Positions 27,706 to 36,600 of a stretch of 64,000 nucleotides of DNA are shown piece by piece; the stretch's first letter is position 1, and each line of letters begins with the position of its first letter. The stretch is from assembly GCA_018658105.1 (NCBI GenBank), contig JABHVW010000006.1:110594-174593 (forward strand), given 5' to 3'. Both the position numbers and the translations under genes were made by a program. The DNA is from Candidatus Peregrinibacteria bacterium. GTDB lineage: Bacteria; Patescibacteriota; Gracilibacteria; UBA1369; 2-02-FULL-48-14. The notes beneath the pieces are model-generated. The model saw only the letters and a list, made by a program, of their open reading frames with translations, was not told where the DNA came from and made no database searches.

Positions 27706-27907
27706 ATAATTTGTTAATTACTGGAGGATTTTAGGGTAAAGGCTTGCTTTTGGCAAGGGGAATTTAATCGATATGGATGTATGTAAATTGTCAGCTGTTG
27801 CCGCCACATTTTCTAATCTGCTGTTACCTGTTTAGCAAGGATGGGTTTTTATTCCATATCTGTTTTACAGGTAGACTTCCCTCTTAATATTCTAAAATTT
27901 TTAAATT

Positions 27908-28673
27908 ATGGATGGTAGACGCATACATAAAGCACTTGGCAATACTAGAGATCCAGATGCACTAGAAACAATTGTTAGAGATCAAATGTTGGAACTCGAA
28001 AGGCTTAACCCTCTTGAGCAAGGTGGAGCAAGCCCTGCTTTATCAAAAGCTTTGAGGGAGCGTAAGGCAATAGCTAGAGCTGCGTTACGACGTATGGGCT
28101 CAAAGGGGAATGGAGCGACACTTAGCAAAGTGTTTGAAAGATCAATTGGAGCAGTTGCTTATTCTGATGATGCGACGGTTGGGATACAAGCTTTAAATTT
28201 TGATAGAGATTATGATGCCTTAGAGAAGCGCAAAGCACCTACCCTTTCACCTGATGCACAAGCTTATATGGCAGCTTGAATATTATTCAAGTAAACTTGA
28301 TTACTCTCAACATGGAGATTTTGCTAGCGCATGTAATGCAGTTTCTGAGCATGTGTATAAAGTTAGAGGTGTAAAAAGAGATCGATTGCAAAAGTTTGGA
28401 GATGCAAACTCTCCAGATGTTGTAAATTATACTCCAAAACAGGGTACTTATACTGCCATAGATAGCAAAAGGGTCAGTGCAGGGAGAGAGGGAGATATTA
28501 TTGGAGAATTTCATGGTAGTCATGGCACCAAATTGTTCAATCTCGAACTACTTTCTAATGGTCAAATATATGTAGATGCGGTTGATCAGAGCGCCTGGGG
28601 TGCATTGGTAGATGAATCTAGACATAGTGATGTTGATGGAGCATTAAGAAATATTGATATGCATTTGGAGTAG
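27908..28673 (+). pseudogene. Hypothetical gene, apparently split by a +1 frameshift (or two overlapping genes)
   Basis: Two frames cover this region: 27908-28279 (123 aa) and 28254-28673 (139 aa), overlapping by 26 bases. Neither half is recognised. The first is helical and basic (RERKAIARAALRRMGSKG). The second is mixed, with a glycine-rich EFHGSHGTKLF stretch. Skipping one base near 28275 would join them smoothly as ...YMA-LEYYSSKLDYS.... That suggests a single ~254-residue protein broken by a one-base insertion or an assembly error. Two coupled genes cannot be excluded because the second has its own ATG at 28254. Confidence 0.55.
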
Positions 28674-28710
28674 ATATGCTTTTTAGCCTCTTCTCTAAAG
28701 GGGCTATTTA

Positions 28711-28719
28711 TGGTATAAT
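28711..28719 (+). promoter_or_regulatory. Extended -10 promoter of the M23 peptidase gene, leaderless start
   Basis: TGG-TATAAT, then six bases, then the ATG at 28726. A short TAGCC/GGCTA hairpin just upstream (about 28684-28706) may end transcription of the preceding gene. Confidence 0.65.
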
Positions 28720-28725
28720 TGTTAG

Positions 28726-30213
28726 ATGACATCGAAGCTAAAAACAGGTTTGAAGGGGCTAATGGCCACAATTTTCGGAGCAATATTGCTCGGAGGTCTA
28801 TTTCTGCCTACTTTCACTCCCCTTTCTGTTGCAGAAGAGGCTGAAGCTGACCGTGAAACTATTACTGAGGCTGTGCAACAAAGTAGCATGCTTGTTCAGA
28901 TGAAACAGAAGCTAGCTCAAACTCAATATAGATATTATTTGCTAGAAACTAATCTAGAAAGAGCTTTGGGTGATCTTGTGAGTTTACAAGATATGATTGA
29001 ACATTTAAAAATTGAAGTTGATAAACTCGAGCTAAGTATTACAGATACTGACAAGAAAATCTTATCTGTTAAGAGGCAAAAAGAAGTTAAAAAAATGGAT
29101 CTTGAAGGTTTAGAAGAAGAAGCGTTTATGCTTGAACTTCAACTCGAAGATCAGAAAGTTTTGATTGGCGAGCTGATGATGATCTTATATGTGAAACGAG
29201 ATATCTATTATGATGAAGATGGTGTGAACACTGTAAAAGTTTTGGCTAGCCCAGATACGGTTTCTGAGACTTTGCAGGGTATTAAATACTTAGATCTGAT
29301 TGAGGAGTTGAATGAAGATGAAACTCAAAAAATGATTGGGCTAACTGAAGATCTTGCTGGCAAATGGGCAACGATTAGACGAAAGCAAGATGAGCTGAAT
29401 AATTTAGACATTAAGCTTGCGACTGAGTTGAATAATCAGCAGGAAGAGCGAGATATTCAAGTTGCACTTTTAGATGAAACTGTTATTGAGCAATCTGTAT
29501 TAGAAGTAATGTTGGCTAGCAGTGATGATCGAAAAGAAGATTTACTGCGCGAGATTGATGCGCTTGATAGGAATGTTTCACTTATGCAGCAGAAATTCTC
29601 TGGCACTGAGGTGCTACTTTCGAGTGAACAACAAGATTTAATTTCAAGGATTGAAGAAGATATGAAGGAACAATTTCGAAGTGAAGAAGTTGCTAATTTC
29701 TTAGATATGAAATGGCCGGTTAATCCGAAAGATGGCTTGACTGCCTTCTTTATTGATGGCGGTTACCAGAAAGCCTTTGGGGTTCAACATTATGCTTTGG
29801 ACATTCGATCTAAACATGGAAGCAATATTTATTCACCTGCCGATGGTGTGGTTTACGATATTATTTACGATAAAGATTCTACTCGATATGCATATGTAAT
29901 GATTGCGCATCGCAAGGGTGTGATGAGTTTAGTTGGGCATGTATCTGGTGTGACGGTTGAGGTTGGATATTTTGTAAGTGAAGGAGACATAATTGCGCTT
30001 AGTGGCGCGACTCCTGGCTCAATTGGAGCTGGTGTTCGTACTACAGGGCCACATCTACACTTTGAGGTATGGCAAGATGGAGCGCGTGTTGACCCCTTAA
30101 AGTACTTACCTCTTGATGAAGTACCGGTTGAACATTTGCCAGAAGAATATTTGGCAGAGATTCAAAAAGACTTGGAATCTGAGATTAAGAGACTTCAGGG
30201 TGAATTGAATTAA
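28726..30213 (+). CDS. M23-family peptidase with coiled coil (EnvC/murein hydrolase activator type)
   Basis: A 495-residue exported protein. A signal peptide or anchor (about residues 8-35) is followed by ~290 residues of coiled coil and a C-terminal LytM/M23 domain. That domain keeps YALDIRSKHGSNIYSPADGVV and the metal-binding HLHFEVW motif. The first zinc ligand appears as HYALDI instead of the common H-x-G-x-D, and the second motif ...GHVSGV is present. This architecture matches EnvC/NlpD-like proteins that cut or activate cutting of peptidoglycan at division. Whether it is itself catalytic is uncertain. It is not in an ftsE-ftsX operon here. Confidence 0.88.
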   Translation: MTSKLKTGLKGLMATIFGAILLGGLFLPTFTPLSVAEEAEADRETITEAVQQSSMLVQMKQKLAQTQYRYYLLETNLERALGDLVSLQDMIEHLKIEVDKLELSITDTDKKILSVKRQKEVKKMDLEGLEEEAFMLELQLEDQKVLIGELMMILYVKRDIYYDEDGVNTVKVLASPDTVSETLQGIKYLDLIEELNEDETQKMIGLTEDLAGKWATIRRKQDELNNLDIKLATELNNQQEERDIQVALLDETVIEQSVLEVMLASSDDRKEDLLREIDALDRNVSLMQQKFSGTEVLLSSEQQDLISRIEEDMKEQFRSEEVANFLDMKWPVNPKDGLTAFFIDGGYQKAFGVQHYALDIRSKHGSNIYSPADGVVYDIIYDKDSTRYAYVMIAHRKGVMSLVGHVSGVTVEVGYFVSEGDIIALSGATPGSIGAGVRTTGPHLHFEVWQDGARVDPLKYLPLDEVPVEHLPEEYLAEIQKDLESEIKRLQGELN

Positions 30214-30268
30214 TTGACTTTGCCCACAGCTTTTATTAGATTAAGATCGCGCTTTTTGCGTAACAAGT

Positions 30269-30343
30269 TGGGGCGTGGCCAAGTGGTAAGGCAGTAGATT
30301 TTGGTTCTACCATTCGGGGGTTCGAATCCCTCCGCCCCAGCCA
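30269..30343 (+). tRNA. tRNA-Gln (TTG)
   Basis: A full cloverleaf: acceptor TGGGGCG/CGCCCCA, anticodon stem GTAGA/TCTAC with loop TTTTGGT, and T arm GGGGGTTCGAATCCCTC. The discriminator is G and CCA is encoded (30341-30343). It marks the left edge of the accessory island. Confidence 0.97.
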
Positions 30344-30358
30344 TTAGATGAACTAATG

Positions 30359-30464
30359 ACACCTGATTCCCGACTCCCTAGGAGAAGGAGCAGGTGTATG
30401 TTTGGGTGTAAGTGCTTCTGGTGGATATTGTGAAACACCCAAAAGGTTCACATCCCGTGAACCT
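30359..30464. repeat. Row of three perfect hairpins downstream of tRNA-Gln
   Basis: Three consecutive inverted repeats: a 7-bp stem 30359-30365/30391-30397 with a nested CTCC-CTA-GGAG hairpin (30374-30384); a 9-bp stem 30401-30409/30435-30443; and an 8-bp stem with a 5-base loop 30444-30451/30457-30464. None is followed by a T-tract, so these are not standard terminators. No gene is visible between 30344 and 30518. A structured RNA, a replication or integration site, or the end of a mobile element are all possible. Confidence 0.6.
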
Positions 30465-30518
30465 AGGAGGAGCGAGCGGTATTGGCAGGGATTAAATAAA
30501 TAATGCTAGAATTTCGAT

Positions 30519-31412
30519 ATGAATGAAATTGACACATATGAACTCACCGAATTCAACTTAAAAGATACGATCATTTTAAATGAGAAGTTTGGACTAATTA
30601 AAATTGTAAGAAGTGATGACGACAGGTTAATTTTAGTGTGTGATGGCAGTTATGACCTCATCCCTCAAGAAGGCCCCTCCAAGAGGCCAATTTCAAATAT
30701 AGAGTCGGCGTTGGGCTTCACTTTAGATATTGGGATTCGCAAAGAAAAGAAACTTACTAGTGGTAGTGGCTACTATTTCGGAATGAAATTCATAGATAAT
30801 TTTCAATCAAAAAAATGTGTAGGCCAATCAGACTATGATAGTGATCTTTTGGACAAGATCGTCACTACAATTGACTTGAAGTTTCATTCCACCTACCCAC
30901 CAACTCAAAGAAGAGCTCTCCGTCTCAATCACCTATTGGAAACATATAATCATGCTAGACTTCTGTATCCACATTTTTATAGTGATAGTTACTTGAAGCT
31001 AATCAGTATTTTAGACTCTTTGAATTCCAGTACTGGTGCAAGTAATTTTGGGTTTTGGTTATGTGAAGTCTCTGGGGCTTTCAATAAAGAAGTCTTCAAA
31101 AAGATTCATGATATGGGTGCTTTAAGAAGTCGAATTGATCTAGCAGAATCCATAACTTCAAGAATCCCAAGGGGAAGAACCAAACAAAAGTTAGCCACCC
31201 TTAGCCGTTATAAGCGTTTTGCATATGTGTGCTTTTATGCTGCCTACCAGTATCGAAGTAAATTTGTACACCAGGGTTTTCCTATACCAAGGACTGTTAT
31301 AGATCGCTCTAGTGAAGAAGATAATGGCCTCGCATATCTTAACCCCACTGTCGCCCAATCACACATGCAGATCTTTCGCCCAAGTGGATTTCAGTCGGGT
31401 CATCGCAAATAA
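30519..31412 (+). CDS. HEPN-like (Apea-type) protein, C-terminus probably altered
   Basis: A 297-residue protein. A poorly recognised N-terminal half is followed by a helical C-terminal part that ends with YRSKFVHQG. This contains Arg246 and His251 in the R-x4-H spacing of HEPN nucleases, in the style of Apea-like HEPN domains. HEPN proteins often act as RNases in defence or toxin systems, but catalysis here is inference. The last ~12 residues are read antisense through the terminase ATPase motif, so its native end seems to have been replaced at a recombination junction near 31380. No antitoxin or partner gene is adjacent on its strand. Confidence 0.65.
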   Translation: MNEIDTYELTEFNLKDTIILNEKFGLIKIVRSDDDRLILVCDGSYDLIPQEGPSKRPISNIESALGFTLDIGIRKEKKLTSGSGYYFGMKFIDNFQSKKCVGQSDYDSDLLDKIVTTIDLKFHSTYPPTQRRALRLNHLLETYNHARLLYPHFYSDSYLKLISILDSLNSSTGASNFGFWLCEVSGAFNKEVFKKIHDMGALRSRIDLAESITSRIPRGRTKQKLATLSRYKRFAYVCFYAAYQYRSKFVHQGFPIPRTVIDRSSEEDNGLAYLNPTVAQSHMQIFRPSGFQSGHRK

Positions 31413-32343
31413 TAAGATCAGGCCTGTGCGAACCATGACGAGTTCCCCTAATGCTTTGATCGATTGAAACGGCTGTAATTCGTGCACCTAACTCTGGAAT
31501 CTCAAGGGTGTATGAGCTCCAATCATTCTCAATTTCATTGAAAGGACCGAGGTCAGCTTTTAGCAGCTGATTATTCTCCAATTCTTGTTTAATGTTCTTT
31601 AAATGACGTTTAGCTTGGCCCTGTGTGAGCCCAACAATGATCACATATTTACACTGTGGTTTTCCTAAAATTGACCACAACGGGAATGACATGTTCATAA
31701 TGGTCGATTTGCCTGAGCCACGGAAAGCAACGATCACAATACTCTTAACGCTCATGTCTTCCGTCAAACTAAACATTTCCTTTTGGAAATCTGCAGTTTT
31801 ACAGTCGATGTAATGACTAAAGTAAGTATGAAAGAATAAGAAGTGACTACCGTAAGTTAATTCACGCCGAGTTTTTTGATCTTGAATGAGATCATTTAGA
31901 TTTTTTGGAAGTTCCATTTTTCTTGGGTTTGTAAGTAATTTTTTATTGAGAGAAAGACCTGCGTGTTTGAGTGCTTTCTGTATTAGTATTTTCTGCTCAT
32001 CTGTTAGCTCTCCTTTTGTACGAAGTTCACCAGACAGCTCTACCTTAGTTCTGTAATCTCTATGATGGTTTTTGAGCCAAAAAATGATTGAGGTCATGTT
32101 GCCCTCTTGAATGGCGCGAATAAGCTGTGATTCAGCCATATCATTGATGAAATGTTTACCAATTAGTAGTGCGTCATCAGCTTGTTGTTTGAATGCTTCA
32201 TCTTCATTCCTCCAACGATAATATGAGGCTCGTCCGATGCTGATTTTCTTACAAGCAACCTCAACTACTGGTGTTTTCTTTAGTTGATTAACAATCAATT
32301 GTTTGTTTTCCTCCTTACGAATAGTGATAGTGTCTTTCTTCAT
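31339..32343 (-). CDS. Phage terminase: small-subunit-like domain fused to large-subunit ATPase, truncated
   Basis: 334 residues from ATG 32343, which overlaps the upstream methyltransferase stop as ATGA. Residues ~1-110 form a TerS-like helix-turn-helix region (SIGRASYYRWRNEDEAF, then IIFWLKNHHRDYRTKVELSGEL). Residues ~150-334 match the N-terminal ATPase of large terminase subunits, with Walker A AFRGSGKST (Lys212) and Walker B PDLIICDDPTE (Asp314-Asp315). The protein then ends ~15 residues later, so the whole nuclease domain is missing. It overlaps the convergent HEPN-like gene. It is probably a prophage remnant and cannot package DNA as it stands. Confidence 0.8.
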   Translation of the reverse strand: MKKDTITIRKEENKQLIVNQLKKTPVVEVACKKISIGRASYYRWRNEDEAFKQQADDALLIGKHFINDMAESQLIRAIQEGNMTSIIFWLKNHHRDYRTKVELSGELRTKGELTDEQKILIQKALKHAGLSLNKKLLTNPRKMELPKNLNDLIQDQKTRRELTYGSHFLFFHTYFSHYIDCKTADFQKEMFSLTEDMSVKSIVIVAFRGSGKSTIMNMSFPLWSILGKPQCKYVIIVGLTQGQAKRHLKNIKQELENNQLLKADLGPFNEIENDWSSYTLEIPELGARITAVSIDQSIRGTRHGSHRPDLIICDDPTEIHLGERSACVIGRQWG

Positions 32344-33662
32344 ACTGTTTGGGTTATCAATTGTGCTTTCTGACCAGTTAGCTTTTCGTAACGTGTGATG
32401 ATGAGAGAACAAAAAACAGGATCTATCTCTGTCATGTAACAAGCACGTTTAAGCTGCTCGCAAGCAATCATGGTGCTTCCACTACCACCAAATAGATCTA
32501 GAACCACGTCACCCACCTGGGTGCAGCGTTTTATAGCCTTTTCATGCAGAGTTGGTGGCTTTTGAGTTGGATGTTCGTACTGATTCGCTGGCAAGCGCCT
32601 TACTAACCAAATGTTGAATAAATCTTGAATGTCCTCATGCAGCTGATTCCCTGTACCTACTTCTTTGTTGAGAACTTCATTCAAATTCAAATATTTCTTT
32701 GAAAGCACTGGCTTGCCACGTACTCCATACACACAAGGTTCATAAACTTTATTGAATGCTATCTCTGGCGTAACCATTTGGTTGTTCTTGATCCATAGGC
32801 ATACACGCTTATTCTCAATACCTAACTCTCTATATAAGTCTTGTAATAATCCTATGTACCTTTCATCACACCAATAAAACACATGTGTATCCTTGGATGT
32901 GACTGTTAATGCATTTTTAAGTGTTTCCTTTAGAAACTGCCTGTAATTTGAATCAGATTTATTATCTTGAACCTTTGACCCACCGTACTTACCTTTAGTT
33001 CCAATCCCTTTGTTGTAATTGAGGTTAATATTGAATGGAGGATCCGAGTAGATCATTGGGATTGCTGATTCACCTACCAACCTTTTAACATCTTCAATCT
33101 TTGTGGCGTCTCCACAGAGCAAACGGTGTTTTCCTAATTGATAAAGCTCACCCTCTTTAACAAAAGGCTCTTTGATTTTTTGAAGCTCTTCTTCGACATT
33201 AAAGTCATCATCCTCAGCACCAAGGGCATCACTCCAAATATCTTCAATTTCTTGAGAATCAAACCCGACCCCCTTAAGAATATCGACCTCAAAATCTCTT
33301 AAAAGTTCGAAATCCCACTCGCCTTGGTTTTTGTTGAGACGAAGGTTGAGCTCTTTTTCTTTGGCCTCATCTGGAATGTCTAGATACAAGACGGGAACCT
33401 CTTTGAAGCCAAGGTCTTTAGCAACTTTTAGTCGGAAATGACCACCTATGACTATATTTTTTCGATTATCTGATCCATTCACCAGTATTGGATCAACCAG
33501 ACCGAACTGCTTGATGCTTTCGGTCAGGTCTTTAATTGCACATTTGCTCCAATATCTTGGATTATGTTGTGCTGGCTCTAGTTCCCATATTGGAACATAT
33601 GTTATGTCTATATTTTGCATGATTTTAGGATTAGGAAATAAACATGCTAAAAGCACATTCAT
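32340..33662 (-). CDS. ParB-like nuclease domain fused to DNA (N6-adenine/N4-cytosine) methyltransferase
   Basis: A 440-residue phage-type fusion. Residues ~18-110 form a ParB/Srx-like domain (VPIWELEPAQHNPRYWSK, VIGGHFRLKVAKDLGF). Residues ~165-430 are an amino-methyltransferase of the beta class, with the catalytic DPPF at about 207-210 followed much later by the SAM-binding LDLFGGSGST. Target sequence unknown. The gene may start at ATG 33662 or ATG 33620; an AAGGA 11 bases before 33662 favours the longer form. It is followed by the terminase with a four-base overlap, the usual order in phage packaging modules. Confidence 0.88.
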   Translation of the reverse strand: MNVLLACLFPNPKIMQNIDITYVPIWELEPAQHNPRYWSKCAIKDLTESIKQFGLVDPILVNGSDNRKNIVIGGHFRLKVAKDLGFKEVPVLYLDIPDEAKEKELNLRLNKNQGEWDFELLRDFEVDILKGVGFDSQEIEDIWSDALGAEDDDFNVEEELQKIKEPFVKEGELYQLGKHRLLCGDATKIEDVKRLVGESAIPMIYSDPPFNINLNYNKGIGTKGKYGGSKVQDNKSDSNYRQFLKETLKNALTVTSKDTHVFYWCDERYIGLLQDLYRELGIENKRVCLWIKNNQMVTPEIAFNKVYEPCVYGVRGKPVLSKKYLNLNEVLNKEVGTGNQLHEDIQDLFNIWLVRRLPANQYEHPTQKPPTLHEKAIKRCTQVGDVVLDLFGGSGSTMIACEQLKRACYMTEIDPVFCSLIITRYEKLTGQKAQLITQTV

Positions 33663-33710
33663 TGTTCATTAAATCCTTCAATCAATGATTCGGTGACATT
33701 CTGGTGACAT

Positions 33711-34931
33711 TTACTTTTTAGCTTTTTGTTTCCTTCTCTTAGGTTTTCGATTTCTTTTCTTTAGCTTCTCACTACACTCTGGTGAACATGCTTGTTTGTT
33801 TTTTTGCCGACCGTCTGTTCTGAAAAATATATTACCACATATTTCACAGTGATACATATTGTCCGAGAACCCATATATCTTTTCTATAGAAATCCAATCT
33901 TTTATACCCGAGATCTTGTATAACTCCTCAACTACCTTAATCCTCTCTAATGCATCAACTAAAAATGCAGTCTTCTTGTTCTTTCTAAGATGTTTCATCC
34001 TAAACTCATTGAGCTTATAAGTTTTCATATCTTCATGGTTTTCAAACCCAGCATGCAAAAAGAAATCCCTAACTTCTTCAATACACTTTTGGTCGTACTT
34101 GTTTATAAATTTTTCAGCTTTTTTCTGATATTTAGTTGCAACTAAATTTTCTTTTGCTGCATTGAACTCAGCTTTCAACTCTTTATCGCTTAAACTTTCC
34201 TCATCCTTTAAGTTTTTATTGAATTTCAAATGAAGTTCTTTGTAAAAATCTGTAAGAAAGTCATAAATTGCATAGTAAAGATCAAAATATACATATCGTT
34301 GCTCAAGCCCCTTAGATAGGGCTATTTCATCAAAACTCTCAACCCACCTCTTTGCTTTTTTCTTTACGTCCTCCATCAATTTGTCTGATGGAGGGTAGTT
34401 AAATTCGATCTTGTACGGTCTCCACTTTAATATCCAATGTAATATATAAATTTGATCTTTTGAGTAAAGCAACTGTCTGTATTTTTCAAAATTCTTACGT
34501 TCAATTGCGAATTCTTTATTTGGATACTTATAAACTGCCCATGGGATGAATTTTTCATCATCTACTGGATAGTCTATTAATTCTTTTTTGATATAGTAAT
34601 CAATCATATATCCACCATCAATTCCAGTTCCAAGTGATGATGACCCTACAGCGTAATATATATGATCATCCACTAGCGTGACACCATCCTTTTTCTGCAT
34701 TTGCTCAAGATCATGTACATCTACAAATCCATGCTTGCCTGGAGTTTTCTTTGAAGTAACCTTTCTTGCTTCCGCAACACCTGGATTCAGCCTAGCAATT
34801 GGCACTAAAATACCCTTTTGATGAAAAAACTCTAACAGTCTTTCATTAATTTTTATTCCAAAATCTTTGCAATGACTTATGAAGAAGCTTTTGTAGGTAA
34901 TTCGATTACTTCTGAATGGGAAATTTTTCAT
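33711..34931 (-). CDS. Unknown protein with C-terminal zinc finger and basic tail
   Basis: A 406-residue protein not assigned to a known function. Near the N-terminus is LLEFFHQKGILVPIARLNPG, a motif I associate with unannotated proteins of mobile regions. The middle is helical and charged. At about residues 358-385 there is a four-cysteine zinc-finger-like site (CEIC ... CSPEC), reminiscent of CGNR-type fingers. It is followed by a highly basic tail (KKRNRKPKRRKQKAKK), which suggests nucleic-acid binding. It lies 48 bases upstream of the ParB-methyltransferase gene on the same strand and could be part of the same module. Confidence 0.75.
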   Translation of the reverse strand: MKNFPFRSNRITYKSFFISHCKDFGIKINERLLEFFHQKGILVPIARLNPGVAEARKVTSKKTPGKHGFVDVHDLEQMQKKDGVTLVDDHIYYAVGSSSLGTGIDGGYMIDYYIKKELIDYPVDDEKFIPWAVYKYPNKEFAIERKNFEKYRQLLYSKDQIYILHWILKWRPYKIEFNYPPSDKLMEDVKKKAKRWVESFDEIALSKGLEQRYVYFDLYYAIYDFLTDFYKELHLKFNKNLKDEESLSDKELKAEFNAAKENLVATKYQKKAEKFINKYDQKCIEEVRDFFLHAGFENHEDMKTYKLNEFRMKHLRKNKKTAFLVDALERIKVVEELYKISGIKDWISIEKIYGFSDNMYHCEICGNIFFRTDGRQKNKQACSPECSEKLKKRNRKPKRRKQKAKK

Positions 34932-35029
34932 GTAGAATGTTTCGTATACCTTTTATTCTCTGAGATTATACATACAAATGGACAAGTATCTCAAAGATCA
35001 AAAGTAGAAAAACTCACCATGCACTTTGT

Positions 35030-35058
35030 TTGACTAGGAGGCAATTACAGGGTATAAA
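35030..35058 (+). promoter_or_regulatory. Promoter of purF
   Basis: TTGACT (35030-35035), a 17-base spacer and TATAAA (35053-35058). The predicted start is near 35065, leaving a leader of about 9-15 bases. Confidence 0.7.
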
Positions 35059-35079
35059 TACCTCTTTTTACTATTGAAA

Positions 35080-36600
35080 ATGAAAGAATTCTGTGGAGTC
35101 ATTGCTGCAACTAAACTTGATGGTCATGATGATATTTCTGATGAAATAATCCGTGGATTATCCAAATTACAACACAGAGGACAACTTAGTGCTGGGATTA
35201 CTACATTCTCCCCAAAAAGGGACCCCCGACTTATCACTATGAAGGGAATGGGATTGGTTAGACATGTTTTCGGCGAAGGAATACCTAGTCAACACAGTGG
35301 GAAAGCTGGAATTGGACATGTTCGTTATGCAACATCAGGTGGCGATGAACTAAGAGAGGCACAACCATTTCAATTCAATGCTGGAATTGAAGCTGCGCTG
35401 GCATTTAATGGCAATATTGCTAATTTTAGAGAACTTGTGCGTCGATATGCTCATGAAGGTGTGAATATCGATCCATATATCGACACTGCAGTGATTCAAC
35501 AAGTTGTCTCTGACCATCTAACTGAAGGAGACTTCATTGACTCCCCTCATGCACTTGCTCGAACTTTAGATGGTGCTTACTCACTCGTAATGATCAATGG
35601 ATCAGGGGAGATTCTCGCCTATAGAGATCATCATGGCTTCAAGCCACTTTGCTTTACTGTAACCGATGAGATGCTTTTGGTAGCATCTGAATCTGTTGCT
35701 CTGAATACATATGGTTCAAGCATCCAAACGCTACCACCAGGATGTTCATTATGGTACTCACCAAATGAAGGAGTTGTACGTATAAATAGAGTTCTATACC
35801 CCAAACCTTCTCGATGTTTTTTTGAGTTTGTATATTTCGCAAATGAAGAATCCATTATTGATGATCATTCCGTAGGAGAATCTCGTGTAAATATGGGGGA
35901 ATATCTGGCGACTATTGAAACAGTGACTATAGATTCTGACTGTGTGGCTATCTCGGTACCTTCATCAGCAAATCGTGCATGTGAAGGTTTTGCAAAAGCA
36001 CTTGGCATTGAAACAAAACAAGGTTTAAAGAAGAGAAAGAATGCAAGGAGGACATTCATTGAATCAAAGGATCGTTATGAAAAAGTTAGAAAAAAATTTG
36101 AGATCGATCCGTCTGCCTTTGAAGGTAAAAAAGTATTCCTCATAGACGACAGTCTTGTTCGATCAACTACTGTGCGGGTATTGATTGAAGAAATTAAACG
36201 AGTTTCAAATCCAAAAGAAATTCACCTTAGGATTGCATGTCCTCCAATTTCAGCCCCATGCTTCTATGGAATCAACATTCCGAACGACTCTGAATTGTTT
36301 GCAAAAAACTTCTCTGATCCTTCTGAAGATGACCTGCCTGAAGAGGTACTTGGACACATGGCAAGAGAACTTGGTATTAGTTCAATCAAGTTTTTACCAA
36401 GCAAAGCTGTTTTACAAACTGTAGGAGGTGAAACTCGCGACCTGTGTCTTGCCTGTGTTTCTGGAGTATACCCCACCCCAGCTGGAGTAGAGCGCTATGA
36501 AGAAAGTCAAATCAATCCTGAGAGCTCAGATATTGAATTTAGCACCCCATCAGCACCAGAGAAATCGTGCGACTTAGAAAGTGCCGTTGGAATTGCATAG
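35080..36600 (+). CDS. purF: Amidophosphoribosyltransferase (PurF)
   Basis: About 506 residues. It makes 5-phosphoribosylamine from PRPP and glutamine, the first step of purine synthesis. After a four-residue propeptide (MKEF) comes the catalytic Cys5 of the glutamine amidotransferase domain, then LQHRGQLSAG, GHVRYATSGG and FNGNIANF. The PRPP-binding loop VFLIDDSLVRSTTVR is intact. Cysteines matching the [4Fe-4S] ligands of the Bacillus enzyme are visible in SRCFFEF, APCFYGI and LCLACVSG. A TTG at 35074 is an alternative start. The 3' end overlaps the convergent HAD gene by 94 bases. Confidence 0.94.
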   Translation: MKEFCGVIAATKLDGHDDISDEIIRGLSKLQHRGQLSAGITTFSPKRDPRLITMKGMGLVRHVFGEGIPSQHSGKAGIGHVRYATSGGDELREAQPFQFNAGIEAALAFNGNIANFRELVRRYAHEGVNIDPYIDTAVIQQVVSDHLTEGDFIDSPHALARTLDGAYSLVMINGSGEILAYRDHHGFKPLCFTVTDEMLLVASESVALNTYGSSIQTLPPGCSLWYSPNEGVVRINRVLYPKPSRCFFEFVYFANEESIIDDHSVGESRVNMGEYLATIETVTIDSDCVAISVPSSANRACEGFAKALGIETKQGLKKRKNARRTFIESKDRYEKVRKKFEIDPSAFEGKKVFLIDDSLVRSTTVRVLIEEIKRVSNPKEIHLRIACPPISAPCFYGINIPNDSELFAKNFSDPSEDDLPEEVLGHMARELGISSIKFLPSKAVLQTVGGETRDLCLACVSGVYPTPAGVERYEESQINPESSDIEFSTPSAPEKSCDLESAVGIA

